Positions 14,791-21,385 of a stretch of DNA of 21,385 bases are shown here, one piece after another. Each line of letters opens with the position of its first letter. Position 1 is the first letter of the stretch. The DNA comes from UBA1359 sp035411265 (GTDB taxonomy: Bacteria; Patescibacteriota; Patescibacteriia; Patescibacteriales; Patescibacteriaceae), in the NCBI GenBank assembly GCA_035411265.1, contig DAONSQ010000007.1:1-21385 (forward strand). The letters run 5' to 3'. The translations under genes and the position numbers were made by a program. The notes below the pieces were generated by a model. That model saw only the letters and a list, made by a program, of their open reading frames with translations. It searched no databases and was not told where the DNA came from.

Positions 14791-14791
14791 C

Positions 14792-15994
14792 CTAAGCTAT
14801 TTCAGCTAAGCGACGATTAAGTATTGGCAAAATCAATTCCATAGTAGCGGCTGGGCCTAAATTACTATGAAAAGACACCATCTTACCATGACTGACCGGC
14901 TTAAAATCAGCTAACCAATTATTTAAATCAATCGGACCACTAGTATAAACTACTACTCCGGTTTGGCTGCCACTTTCTTGATTTAATAATTTGTTAATCT
15001 CTTTAAGCGATGTTTGATTTTTCAGTAAAGATAAAGAAACTGTCGGCTCGACTGATTGGCTTAAGCTATAAAAAATAGCCACAATCTTGGTATTTTGCAG
15101 GCCGATCAATAATCTCTCGATGGCTTGTTCCACAGCCTGTTCATCAATAAAACCGATATCACTATCTAATTTGGACCAAACTAGGCCATTGTTCGACTGT
15201 TCCAATCCAGACAAAACCTTACCCCAGAGCTTAAGGGTTGGTAATTTAACCGCTGAATACCATTCATTAACAATATCTTCTCGTCGCGCTCCCTCACTAA
15301 TTAAATTAGAGGCTGCCAAAAGCAGCTGCGGACTAACTTTGTTACTAGTAAAGTTTTTAGTATCGTAGATTAAAGCCGCTAGCAGATAAGTTGCTTCTTC
15401 TGGAGTCATTGACCAACTAAGCGCGCGCCATAACTCATGAACAATTTCAGCCGTTGAGCTAGCCACTAAATCAACTAAATTAATCTGGCCAAAATTTTCG
15501 TTTTTAGTCTGACAATCAATATTAATTAATGGCGTCTGATAAAATAGCGAGGAATTACTGTTATAAATCTCACCCAAAGCTTCTGGTTCAGCTAGTCCGA
15601 CAGTAATTACTAAATCATAGGGCGGACGACCAACTAACAGTTCAACATCATCTTCAGTAAATTGGCCGCCATTAGGCTTAATCAAGAAATTAAGGCGATT
15701 GTCTTCAATCTTATATTTAATTTGGCCAACTTTAGTTCGACTCAAATCGAGACTAATAACAAACTCTTCACTCGCTAGATCAAGGCTAGGGGTAATAGTC
15801 GAATTCAAAACCGACCAGCTATCATCAAGCTGGCGGTTGGCTACCAAATCAGCTTGGATACCGACTTGTTTAAAGCCGCTAACCAGCGCCATAGCAGCAG
15901 CCCCATTGCTCGGAGCTGACTGAGTGTCAGCAGCGATTAGGACTCGGCTAGCTTGTTTGATAGTTTGTAGAGTTGTCGGTTCAAAATTCAACAT
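14792..15994 (-). CDS. Degenerate DHH/DHHA1-family (NrnA-like) protein, probably catalytically inactive
   Basis: The 400-aa protein keeps the architecture of NrnA-type nanoRNase/pAp phosphatases: an N-terminal Rossmann-like half, the segment NFGQINLVDLVASSTAEIVHELW (about 167-189), DTKNF at 211-215 and a C-terminal DHHA1-like half. The metal ligands are mostly gone. The DHH motif reads Asp160-Cys161-Gln162, the motif I region (ADTQSAPSNGAAAM, about 22-35) has no HxxPDxDxxGS, the motif II Asp is missing (TVGLAEPEALG) and the GGGH-like element is SNLGPAAT. Asp211 remains. I chose the ATG at 15994 because the longer reading frame (to 16093) would run through tRNA-Leu. The start is 10 nt after the tRNA-Leu 3' end, so the mRNA is probably released by tRNA processing. 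The frame is intact, arguing against a pseudogene. It could be a regulatory or binding protein. Confidence 0.8.
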   Translation of the reverse strand: MLNFEPTTLQTIKQASRVLIAADTQSAPSNGAAAMALVSGFKQVGIQADLVANRQLDDSWSVLNSTITPSLDLASEEFVISLDLSRTKVGQIKYKIEDNRLNFLIKPNGGQFTEDDVELLVGRPPYDLVITVGLAEPEALGEIYNSNSSLFYQTPLINIDCQTKNENFGQINLVDLVASSTAEIVHELWRALSWSMTPEEATYLLAALIYDTKNFTSNKVSPQLLLAASNLISEGARREDIVNEWYSAVKLPTLKLWGKVLSGLEQSNNGLVWSKLDSDIGFIDEQAVEQAIERLLIGLQNTKIVAIFYSLSQSVEPTVSLSLLKNQTSLKEINKLLNQESGSQTGVVVYTSGPIDLNNWLADFKPVSHGKMVSFHSNLGPAATMELILPILNRRLAEIA

Positions 15995-16004
15995 AAATTC
16001 GCTG

Positions 16005-16086
16005 TGCAGGCGGCGGGACTTGAACCCGCACGGATTGCTCCACATGCTCCTAAGGCATGCGTGTATACCAGTTTCACCACGCCTGC
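16005..16086 (-). tRNA. tRNA-Leu (anticodon UAG), CCA not encoded
   Basis: The 82-nt class II tRNA has acceptor GCAGGCG/CGCCTGC, D arm GTG/CAC, anticodon stem CATGC/GCATG with loop CTTAGGA, a long variable arm (GGA/TCC stem) and T arm GCGGG/CCCGC. After discriminator A the genome reads CAG, so CCA is added after transcription. It is directly followed by the DHH-like gene. Confidence 0.96.
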
Positions 16087-16112
16087 TAGACAAGGCTATA
16101 AACTGATTAGGT

Positions 16113-16141
16113 ATTGTTAACTAAAAACTGCCTTTTGTCAA
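16113..16141 (-). promoter_or_regulatory. tRNA-Leu (and probably DHH-like gene) promoter
   Basis: A perfect TTGACA (16136-16141) and AACAAT (16113-16118) on the minus strand are 17 nt apart, about 27 nt before the tRNA-Leu 5' end. No separate promoter was found for the DHH-like gene. Confidence 0.6.
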
Positions 16142-16172
16142 GATTAAAATAATTATCAAAAAATAAAAAAGT

Positions 16173-16201
16173 TTGTCAGTGGTCTAAATATCTGTTATAA
16201 T
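16173..16201 (+). promoter_or_regulatory. Promoter of the PEP synthase gene
   Basis: TTGTCA (16173-16178) and TATAAT (16196-16201) are exactly 17 nt apart. The leader is about 32 nt and contains a compact CCCC-TC-GGGG element (16217-16226). Confidence 0.8.
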
Positions 16202-16239
16202 ATTAAAAAATAAATACCCCTCGGGGATATATAATCACT

Positions 16240-18621
16240 ATGGCTAAATATATCAAATTCTTCCATGAACTTGGAATCAAGGACGTTCCGCTAGTTGGCG
16301 GCAAAAATGCCTCCCTCGGCGAAATGTATCAAAAATTAACTAAGTCCGGCATCTTGGTCCCTAACGGTTTTGCGACTACTGCTGAAGCTTATCATCATTT
16401 ACTGGAAGCTTCTGGCGCTAAAAAGAAGCTAGAAAAAATTTTAACTGGTTTAAATACCCACAATGTTCTTGATTTAGCCAAACGTGGCAAACTAGCTCGT
16501 CAAGCTATTTTAGATACCACTCTGCCGCTAGATTTACAAAAAGAAATTACCCTTGCCTACCGTAAACTAAGCAGTCTTTATAAAACTAAAAATCTCAGCG
16601 TCGCCGTTCGTTCTTCAGCTACGGCTGAAGATTTGCCTGACGCTTCTTTTGCTGGCCAGCAAGAAACTTATCTTAATGTTTCCGGCGAACAAGATTTGCT
16701 AGTGGCCGTTAAAAAATGTTTAGCCTCACTTTTTACCGATCGTGCCATCTCTTACCGCGTGGACAAAAAATTTGACCACTTTTCCATTGCTCTCTCAGTT
16801 GGTATTCAAAAAATGGTCCGTAGCGACCTAGCTTCGTCTGGCGTTATGTTTACTATTGATACTGAGACTGGCTTTGAAAAAGCAGTTGTTATCAATTCAA
16901 TTTACGGCCTAGGCGAAAACATTGTCCAAGGCAAAGTCAGCCCTGATGAATTTTATGTCTTCAAGCCAACCATGGCTATCATTGATAAAGCTTTGGGTGA
17001 CAAAAAAATCAAGATGGTCTATAACACTGCCAAAAATGCCACTAATCCAGTTAAAGATATTGCTGTCCCCGCTACTGAACAAAAAAAATATTCAATTACT
17101 GACGCTCAGGTTAAAACTCTTACTAAATGGGCCATGGCCATTGAAAAGCATTACAAGCGGCCAATGGATATCGAATGGGCTTTAGATGGCCAGGATAAAA
17201 AACTCTACATTGTCCAAGCCCGACCAGAAACCGTCAATAGTCAGCGCAATTACAATATCTTAGAAGAATATAGCCTCAAAAAGAAAGGTACTCTATTAAT
17301 TGAAGGCCGTAGCGTAGGTAATAAAATTGGTGCTGGCGCCGTCAATCGCATCATGAGCGTTAAAGATATTGTTAAATTCAAGCCCGGCCAAGTTTTGGTC
17401 ACCGAAATGACCGATCCTGATTGGGAACCAATCATGAAAATTGCTTCAGCCATTGTTACTGACAAAGGCGGCCGCACCTGTCATGCCGCTATTGTCTCTC
17501 GCGAGCTAGGCATTCCTTGTGTCGTTGGTACTGGTAATGGTAGTCAAAAAGTTACCAATGGCCAAGCAGTTACTGTCAGCTGTGCCGAAGGCGATGCTGG
17601 TTTTGTTTATGAAGGTAAATTACCTTTTACGATCAAGAAAACCGATATTCAGAAACTACCCCGTCCAGCTTGTAAAGTTATGCTCAATATCGGCTCACCT
17701 GATATTGCTTTTGCTAATTCTTTTTTACCTAATGATGGCGTTGGTCTAGCTCGCGAAGAATTTATTATCAACAATTCCATCCGCATCCACCCCATGGCTT
17801 TGATTAATTATCATAAATTGACCGATGCCAAATTGAAAAAACAAATTGACCAGCTAACTGTCGGTTATACTGATAAAAAACAATTCTTTGTTGATAAATT
17901 AGCTCAAGGCGTTGGCACTATTGCGGCTGCTTTTTACCCTAAAGATGTCATTGTCCGTTTGTCTGATTTTAAAACCAATGAATACGCCAATCTAATTGGT
18001 GGCAAAGACTATGAGCCAGTCGAATCCAATCCAATGATTGGTTGGCGTGGGGCTAGCCGTTATTATGATCCCAAATTCGAACCAGCTTTTGCTTTAGAAT
18101 GCTTAGCTTTGAAAAAAGTTCGCGAAGAATTTGGTCTCAAAAATCTCAAAGTCATGATTCCTTTCTGCCGCACTGTTGAAGAGGGCAAATTGGTTATCAA
18201 AACTATGGCTAAATATGGCCTGAAGCAAGGCAAAAACGGACTAGAGGTCTATGTTATGGCTGAAATCCCAACTAACATCATCCTAGCTCGTGATTTTGCT
18301 AAAGTTTTTGATGGCTTTTCGATTGGTTCCAATGACTTAACTCAATTAGCTTTAGGCATTGACCGTGATGCTGGCAATCTTCAAATTGCTGGTGCCTCTA
18401 ATGAAAAAAATCCTTCCGTCAAATCTTTAATCCAATTCTTAATTGAAATTGGCAAAAAAACCAAGACTAAGGTGGGTATCTGCGGCCAAGCCCCGAGCGA
18501 CTTCCCTGATTTTGCCCAATTCCTGGTAACTTGTGGTATTGATAGCATCTCTTTAAATCCTGATACGGTCGTAAAAACTACTTTAGCATTAGGTAAGATT
18601 AAGCCAACCAAGAAAAACTAA
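16240..18621 (+). CDS. ppsA: Phosphoenolpyruvate synthase
   Basis: The enzyme converts pyruvate, ATP and water to PEP, AMP and phosphate, the entry to gluconeogenesis. The N-terminal ATP-grasp domain has GGKNASLGE (20-28) and AVRSSATAEDLPDASFAGQQ. The swivelling phosphohistidine domain has GGRTCHAAIVSRELG with His415. The C-terminal TIM-barrel PEP/pyruvate domain has GSNDLTQLALGIDRD and the catalytic Cys748 in GICGQAPSD. At 793 aa it is full length (the E. coli enzyme is 792 aa). It has its own promoter and a strong terminator, so it is a single-gene unit. It supplies carbon toward the isomerase and glycogen synthase encoded nearby. No SD precedes the ATG at 16240. Confidence 0.97.
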   Translation: MAKYIKFFHELGIKDVPLVGGKNASLGEMYQKLTKSGILVPNGFATTAEAYHHLLEASGAKKKLEKILTGLNTHNVLDLAKRGKLARQAILDTTLPLDLQKEITLAYRKLSSLYKTKNLSVAVRSSATAEDLPDASFAGQQETYLNVSGEQDLLVAVKKCLASLFTDRAISYRVDKKFDHFSIALSVGIQKMVRSDLASSGVMFTIDTETGFEKAVVINSIYGLGENIVQGKVSPDEFYVFKPTMAIIDKALGDKKIKMVYNTAKNATNPVKDIAVPATEQKKYSITDAQVKTLTKWAMAIEKHYKRPMDIEWALDGQDKKLYIVQARPETVNSQRNYNILEEYSLKKKGTLLIEGRSVGNKIGAGAVNRIMSVKDIVKFKPGQVLVTEMTDPDWEPIMKIASAIVTDKGGRTCHAAIVSRELGIPCVVGTGNGSQKVTNGQAVTVSCAEGDAGFVYEGKLPFTIKKTDIQKLPRPACKVMLNIGSPDIAFANSFLPNDGVGLAREEFIINNSIRIHPMALINYHKLTDAKLKKQIDQLTVGYTDKKQFFVDKLAQGVGTIAAAFYPKDVIVRLSDFKTNEYANLIGGKDYEPVESNPMIGWRGASRYYDPKFEPAFALECLALKKVREEFGLKNLKVMIPFCRTVEEGKLVIKTMAKYGLKQGKNGLEVYVMAEIPTNIILARDFAKVFDGFSIGSNDLTQLALGIDRDAGNLQIAGASNEKNPSVKSLIQFLIEIGKKTKTKVGICGQAPSDFPDFAQFLVTCGIDSISLNPDTVVKTTLALGKIKPTKKN

Positions 18622-18643
18622 GTTTAGCTCAATTTTTTTCTAC

Positions 18644-18675
18644 AAAAACAGCTACTGGAAACAGTAGCTGTTTTT
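18644..18675 (+). terminator. Rho-independent terminator after ppsA
   Basis: Perfect 14-bp arms AAAAACAGCTACTG (18644-18657) and CAGTAGCTGTTTTT (18662-18675) enclose a GAAA tetraloop and end in a T run. Confidence 0.92.
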
Positions 18676-18682
18676 ATTATCC

Positions 18683-18711
18683 TTGACATAAAGTGAAAAA
18701 TATGCTACTAT
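18683..18711 (+). promoter_or_regulatory. Promoter of the two-gene small membrane-protein cassette
   Basis: A perfect TTGACA (18683-18688) and TACTAT (18706-18711) are 17 nt apart. Transcription would start near 18718, about 50 nt before the first gene. Confidence 0.85.
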
Positions 18712-18757
18712 ACAGACAAGTAGTTATGACCTTTAACAATCTTATAACCATCAAAGT

Positions 18758-18765
18758 AAGGAGGT
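18758..18765 (+). promoter_or_regulatory. Strong Shine-Dalgarno site of the 71-aa membrane protein
   Basis: AAGGAGGT matches the anti-SD consensus and its AGGAGG ends 4 nt before the ATG at 18769. Almost every other start in the window lacks such a site. Confidence 0.85.
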
Positions 18766-18768
18766 ATT

Positions 18769-18984
18769 ATGCGATGGTTCAACTTTTTCTTTGGTAGTCC
18801 ACAGCGAGTCTTGTGGACATTGGTTGTTATTTTAATGTTAGTTGGGATGATCTATCCCGAAATTATTAAAACCGCTTTCAGTAATCTACTGGAAGCCCTG
18901 CAACCACTCATTAACCTGGCCGTTACCCTAATGATAATTTACGGGGTAGGACGCTGGTTATTTAAAAAGGGCGGCAAGAAGTAG
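18769..18984 (+). CDS. Small two-helix membrane protein of unknown function
   Basis: I do not recognise this 71-aa protein. Two hydrophobic helices are visible (about residues 14-33 and 46-64), separated by a short polar loop, with a basic C-terminus (KKGGKK). It is aromatic-rich at the N-terminus. The strong SD and near-consensus promoter suggest efficient expression. It is followed after 15 nt by a second SD-bearing gene, so the two are probably co-translated. A small pore, a scaffold or a partner of the downstream exported protein are all possible. Confidence 0.75.
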   Translation: MRWFNFFFGSPQRVLWTLVVILMLVGMIYPEIIKTAFSNLLEALQPLINLAVTLMIIYGVGRWLFKKGGKK

Positions 18985-18988
18985 CCGC

Positions 18989-18995
18989 GAGGAGG
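18989..18995 (+). promoter_or_regulatory. Strong Shine-Dalgarno site of the 118-aa exported protein
   Basis: GAGGAGG ends 4 nt before the ATG at 19000, the same spacing as in the preceding gene. Confidence 0.85.
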
Positions 18996-18999
18996 AAAA

Positions 19000-19356
19000 A
19001 TGAAAAAGAAAATAAAAAACATATCAATAATCTTAGTTGCATTTGTTGCTATTTTCGTAATCCCAGCTGCGGAAAGTTTAATGGATCTAGCCTGGCCTAG
19101 AAAAATAACTCTTAGCAGTAGTCTTTCCTCAAAAAACTTCGAAAACTATCCAGAGATCAAGCGAACGCTAATCGATCTCTACAACTCTAACAACCCGGAA
19201 CAATGGTCAAAGGACCATCCGGACCGCTTTTATCCCATGCTGGAATTTCTAAATGATTACACCGTTTGGGAATTACAACAACCCACTTCAGCTGCTAAAA
19301 ACTTTTTTGAAAAGCTAGCAACTGAAAACCAACGGCAGCTCATCTGCCTCGAATAG
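19000..19356 (+). CDS. Exported or membrane-anchored small protein of unknown function
   Basis: I do not recognise this 118-aa protein. A basic start (MKKKIKN) and a hydrophobic stretch (about 8-26) form a signal peptide or anchor with a possible cleavage after AAE. The remaining 90 residues are soluble and polar, probably helical, with aromatic and Asn/Glu-rich segments (NNPEQWSKDHPDRFYPMLEF) and a single Cys two residues before the end. It lacks a lipobox. Several ATA isoleucine codons occur near the start, whereas neighbouring long genes use mostly ATT/ATC. The gene ends in a clear terminator shared with the 71-aa gene. Confidence 0.7.
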   Translation: MKKKIKNISIILVAFVAIFVIPAAESLMDLAWPRKITLSSSLSSKNFENYPEIKRTLIDLYNSNNPEQWSKDHPDRFYPMLEFLNDYTVWELQQPTSAAKNFFEKLATENQRQLICLE

Positions 19357-19366
19357 ATTTCCTTTT

Positions 19367-19394
19367 AAGCTAATCCTAACGATTAGCTTTTTTT
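19367..19394 (+). terminator. Rho-independent terminator after the small-protein cassette
   Basis: AAGCTAATC (19367-19375) pairs with GATTAGCTT (19381-19389) around a 5-nt loop, followed by a T run to 19394. Confidence 0.9.
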
Positions 19395-19410
19395 ATTAGC
19401 TAAAAAGCCT

Positions 19411-19416
19411 TATAAT
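19411..19416 (+). promoter_or_regulatory. -10 element of the lgt promoter
   Basis: A perfect TATAAT lies 32 nt before the lgt ATG. At 17 nt upstream there is only the T run of the preceding terminator, so the -35 is poor. Confidence 0.5.
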
Positions 19417-19448
19417 GAGTCTATCTCCATTATCTCTATCTTCTTTTT

Positions 19449-20237
19449 ATGTACTGGCTCAACACCCCTTTACCAGCAACTATCATTTCTTTCGGCCATT
19501 TCCAGTTTTATTGGTATGGCTTTTTAATGGCCTTAGCCATGGCCATTGGCAGTTTGATTTTATGGCGCTTTAGCCGCAAAACTACTACCAGCAAAGATTT
19601 GCTTGATTTGATTTTTAATCTGGTTATTACCGGCTTAATCAGTGCCCGGCTTTATCATGTCCTAATCCACTGGTCAGACTACGCCTCAAGCCCTCTCTCA
19701 GCCCTAAAAGTCTGGGAAGGCGGCTTAGCTATTCATGGCGGGCTGATTGGCGGGCTGCTGGCGCTTTATTTTACTTGTCGGCAAAAACACTGGTCTTTCA
19801 GCCAGTGGACAGCTTGGCTCACTCCAGCTGTGGCCATAGGACAAGCTATTGGCCGCTGGGGTAATTTTTTTAACCAAGAATTGTTTGGCCAGCCCAGCAC
19901 CAAACCCTGGGCTATCCCAATTGATCTAGCCTATCGGCCACTCGACCAGATAACTACTACTCATTTCCAACCTTTATTTTTATATGAATCACTGGGCTGC
20001 CTGTTTTTAGCTATTATCCTTTATATCTTTAACCGCCGCCAACTGAAAACTTCTTTAATTTTTGGCACTTACCTTATCGGTTACGGCCTAATCCGCTTGA
20101 TTATGGAATTTTTCCGCCAGGATTATACTTGGCAAATTGCCAATTATCGCTGGCCGCAACTTTTAAGCCTAGGCCTTGTATTTATTGGCTCTTTCTTAAT
20201 CTTGAAGCGGCCAAGCCGACAGACCCTTGCCAAATAG
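19449..20237 (+). CDS. lgt: Prolipoprotein diacylglyceryl transferase
   Basis: Lgt transfers diacylglycerol from phosphatidylglycerol to the lipobox Cys of prelipoproteins in the cytoplasmic membrane. Seven hydrophobic segments are visible. The signature GGLAIHGGLIGG (91-102, His96) and the Lgt motif AIGRWGNFFNQELFG (133-147, Arg136, Asn139, Glu143) are present, with a late RLIMEFFRQD. The length of 262 aa is normal. The gene has a TATAAT upstream and no SD. Its presence implies that this organism makes lipoproteins, although none is encoded in the window. Confidence 0.95.
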   Translation: MYWLNTPLPATIISFGHFQFYWYGFLMALAMAIGSLILWRFSRKTTTSKDLLDLIFNLVITGLISARLYHVLIHWSDYASSPLSALKVWEGGLAIHGGLIGGLLALYFTCRQKHWSFSQWTAWLTPAVAIGQAIGRWGNFFNQELFGQPSTKPWAIPIDLAYRPLDQITTTHFQPLFLYESLGCLFLAIILYIFNRRQLKTSLIFGTYLIGYGLIRLIMEFFRQDYTWQIANYRWPQLLSLGLVFIGSFLILKRPSRQTLAK

Positions 20238-20255
20238 TGTTTTTAATGTTAGATT
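20227..20255 (+). promoter_or_regulatory. Candidate rpsT promoter overlapping the lgt 3' end
   Basis: TTGCCA (20227-20232) and TAGATT (20250-20255) are 17 nt apart. Transcription would begin about 40 nt before rpsT. A short CCGA/TCGG hairpin lies in the leader. Confidence 0.45.
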
Positions 20256-20300
20256 AATAATCGCTCTCATACTCCGATTTATTCGGTTTTAATCCAAATT

Positions 20301-20588
20301 ATGCCAAATCTAAAATCAGCTAAAAAAGAATTACGAAAAGGCAATCGACGGGCTGCTCGCAATGAGGAAGTTCGCCAAGAAGTCAAAAAAATGGTAAAAG
20401 GTAGCCGCCGCGCTATTGATGCCAAGACTGCCGAAGCTCAGGAAATGGTCAAACAAACCATCAAGACCTTAGACAAAGCAGCCAAAAAAGGCGTCATTAA
20501 GAAGAATACTGCCAGCCGCAAAAAATCACGGCTTCAGAAAAAGCTTAACGCTATTCAGCCGGTTGCTAAAACTACCAAAAAGAAATAG
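20301..20588 (+). CDS. rpsT: 30S ribosomal protein S20
   Basis: The 95-aa, highly basic, helical protein starts MPNLKSAKKELRKGNRRAARN and contains the C-terminal KGVIKKNTASRKKSRLQKKLN signature of S20, which binds the foot of 16S rRNA. The length is normal. It sits 63 nt after lgt with its own candidate promoter and a very strong terminator. The ATG lacks an SD. Confidence 0.95.
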   Translation: MPNLKSAKKELRKGNRRAARNEEVRQEVKKMVKGSRRAIDAKTAEAQEMVKQTIKTLDKAAKKGVIKKNTASRKKSRLQKKLNAIQPVAKTTKKK

Positions 20589-20601
20589 TTTTCAAAGATT
20601 A

Positions 20602-20640
20602 AAAGAAAAACACCCCGCAAATTACGGGGTGTTTTTCTTT
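20602..20640. terminator. Bidirectional rho-independent terminator between rpsT and the 3D-domain gene
   Basis: Perfect 16-bp arms, AAAGAAAAACACCCCG (20602-20617) with CGGGGTGTTTTTCTTT (20625-20640), enclose a 7-nt loop. The A/T-rich ends serve transcription from both sides. Confidence 0.92.
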
Positions 20641-20667
20641 ATATAAAGAACGGCTTACCAATTTTAA

Positions 20668-21285
20668 TTACTGAATAACTTCAATAGTGGCATATTTAAC
20701 GCCAAATTTTTTAGCTGATTGATATTCTTTCATCCAAACATCAACACGATTGGTGTGTCTTTTGGCCATACGATCACGCACCACAAAAATACGATCACCA
20801 AAAAGTTCTGGAATTCTAATTTTAGTACCTAGTGGTAAAAAATTAGCCGCCACTGTATCTTCGATACCATGCTTACAAACATTAAAACCATTAGCCGTAA
20901 TACAAGGCGAATCATCACATTGAGCAACGTCAGAGTTGTAGGCAGTCATTACGTGCTTGCTAGTTCTAACAACCCGTCCGCTAAATTCATCATTTTTAAC
21001 TTCTTCAATTTCAACTTCTTCTTCTGGCAATCTAAGTGACCAACGCTCACCAACTAAATCACGAGGTGCAATATTGTTGGTTTCCAAACTAAAAGATAAG
21101 GAAGATGTTGGCTGGCTATCAGTCTTATTACCCTGACTAGCCAAAATCGGCACAGGGAAGAACAAAAACTCTAAAGCAACTACGGCAGTTAGTAACCAAC
21201 TGATTCGTTTTGCTTGTTTTTTGTTAAATAGACGGATCTTACACCGCGAATAATCCATATTTAGTGACTTAAAACCCTCAAGCAT
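20668..21285 (-). CDS. Membrane-anchored 3D-domain protein (double-psi beta-barrel, RlpA/MltA-like)
   Basis: Residues 1-27 are a basic cytoplasmic stretch and 28-49 a transmembrane or signal segment ending in PVPILAS. A polar, acidic linker leads to the 3D domain (about 105-203) with VMTAYNSD, TVAANFLPLGTKIRIP, VVRDRM (Asp171) and NRVDVWM (Asp182), the aspartates that name the family. These domains are found in peptidoglycan-active proteins, including YabE/Rpf-like and MltA-type lytic transglycosylases, so a role in wall remodelling is likely. Cys123, Cys128 and Cys137 are extra cysteines in the domain. An internal ATG at 21258 (residue 10) is an alternative start. No SD is seen. The 205-aa length shows no other catalytic domain. 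Confidence 0.88.
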   Translation of the reverse strand: MLEGFKSLNMDYSRCKIRLFNKKQAKRISWLLTAVVALEFLFFPVPILASQGNKTDSQPTSSLSFSLETNNIAPRDLVGERWSLRLPEEEVEIEEVKNDEFSGRVVRTSKHVMTAYNSDVAQCDDSPCITANGFNVCKHGIEDTVAANFLPLGTKIRIPELFGDRIFVVRDRMAKRHTNRVDVWMKEYQSAKKFGVKYATIEVIQ

Positions 21286-21336
21286 TTAGCTTTAATTAAT
21301 TAAATAAGCATGGGTAGTATTGGAGGGTGACTTGTT

Positions 21337-21365
21337 ATACTAGCACAACTAGCAAAATATGTCAA
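21337..21365 (-). promoter_or_regulatory. Promoter of the 3D-domain gene
   Basis: A perfect TTGACA (21360-21365) and TAGTAT (21337-21342) on the minus strand are 17 nt apart. The leader is about 45 nt. The spacer contains the direct repeat GCTAGT-tgt-GCTAGT. Confidence 0.8.
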
Positions 21366-21378
21366 TGCCTAATAGGCA
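21366..21378. repeat. Short inverted repeat at the right edge
   Basis: TGCCT (21366-21370) and AGGCA (21374-21378) flank AAT, directly upstream of the 3D-gene -35. It could be an operator, or the terminator of a gene beyond the edge (CTTTATT follows on the plus strand). Confidence 0.3.
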
Positions 21379-21385
21379 CTTTATT

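Noticed and set aside
15995..16093. N-terminal extension of the DHH-like gene to an ATG at 16093
   Set aside because: It would translate through the complete tRNA-Leu gene. The ATG at 15994 gives a normal family N-terminus.
15924..16106. 60-codon plus-strand reading frame
   Set aside because: It is antisense to tRNA-Leu and the start of the DHH-like gene.
18769..19356. Toxin-antitoxin or holin-type phage module
   Set aside because: Small size and a membrane helix pair are suggestive, but no recognisable toxin, antitoxin, lysin or phage neighbour is present.

Overview
The window (about 21.4 kb, moderately AT-rich, standard code) looks like chromosome from a Candidatus Patescibacteria (CPR) bacterium. 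The evidence is indirect. Genes are packed with gaps of only a few bases. Almost all start codons lack a Shine-Dalgarno (SD) sequence. The rpsF-ssb-rpsR operon has efp where many bacteria have rplI. There is a pilin-like protein fused to a sulfatase-modifying-factor-type domain, a lamin-tail surface protein, and a TRM11-like methyltransferase. I cannot name the lineage more precisely.

Layout. 1-824 (-): the 5' part of a pilin-like/FGE-like fusion gene that runs off the left edge. 959-3183: ychF (+) and a TRM11-like RNA methyltransferase (-), convergent and overlapping by 4 bp. 3215-5334: a divergent promoter, a structured leader, then rpsF-ssb-rpsR-efp (+) and two back-to-back terminators. 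5354-6482: recA (-) with its own promoter, whose -35 lies in the preceding terminator. 6488-12249 (-): a six-gene run yebC-ruvC-glgA-GH57-APH-like kinase-PHP phosphoesterase with gaps of 3-10 nt. 12279-12322: a divergent promoter pair around a 19-bp palindrome. 12354-14517 (+): a bifunctional phosphoglucose/phosphomannose isomerase and a membrane-anchored lamin-tail/OB-fold protein. 14550-16086 (-): tRNA-Leu(UAG), a degenerate DHH-family protein starting 10 nt after that tRNA, then tRNA-Ile(UAU) and tRNA-Val(GAC), each with a recognisable promoter. 16240-18621 (+): phosphoenolpyruvate synthase. 18769-19356 (+): a two-gene cassette of small membrane/exported proteins with strong SD sites. 19449-20588 (+): lgt and rpsT. 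20668-21285 (-): a membrane-anchored 3D-domain protein.

How it works together. Translation and genome maintenance dominate (S6, S18, S20, EF-P, YchF, SSB, RecA, RuvC, YebC, three tRNAs). The carbon genes fit a small gluconeogenic and storage pathway: PEP synthase makes PEP from pyruvate, the isomerase interconverts hexose phosphates, glycogen synthase builds an alpha-glucan and the GH57 enzyme probably trims or branches it. Surface functions are the pilin-like fusion, the lamin-tail protein, Lgt for lipoproteins and the 3D-domain protein.

No CRISPR array, insertion sequence, integrase or phage gene was seen, and no stretch over 300 bases lacks a gene. The points most worth checking are the tRNA-Leu/pseudo-DHH junction, the SD-bearing cassette, the pilin-FGE fusion, tRNA-Ile(UAU), and Arg at the EF-P modification site.
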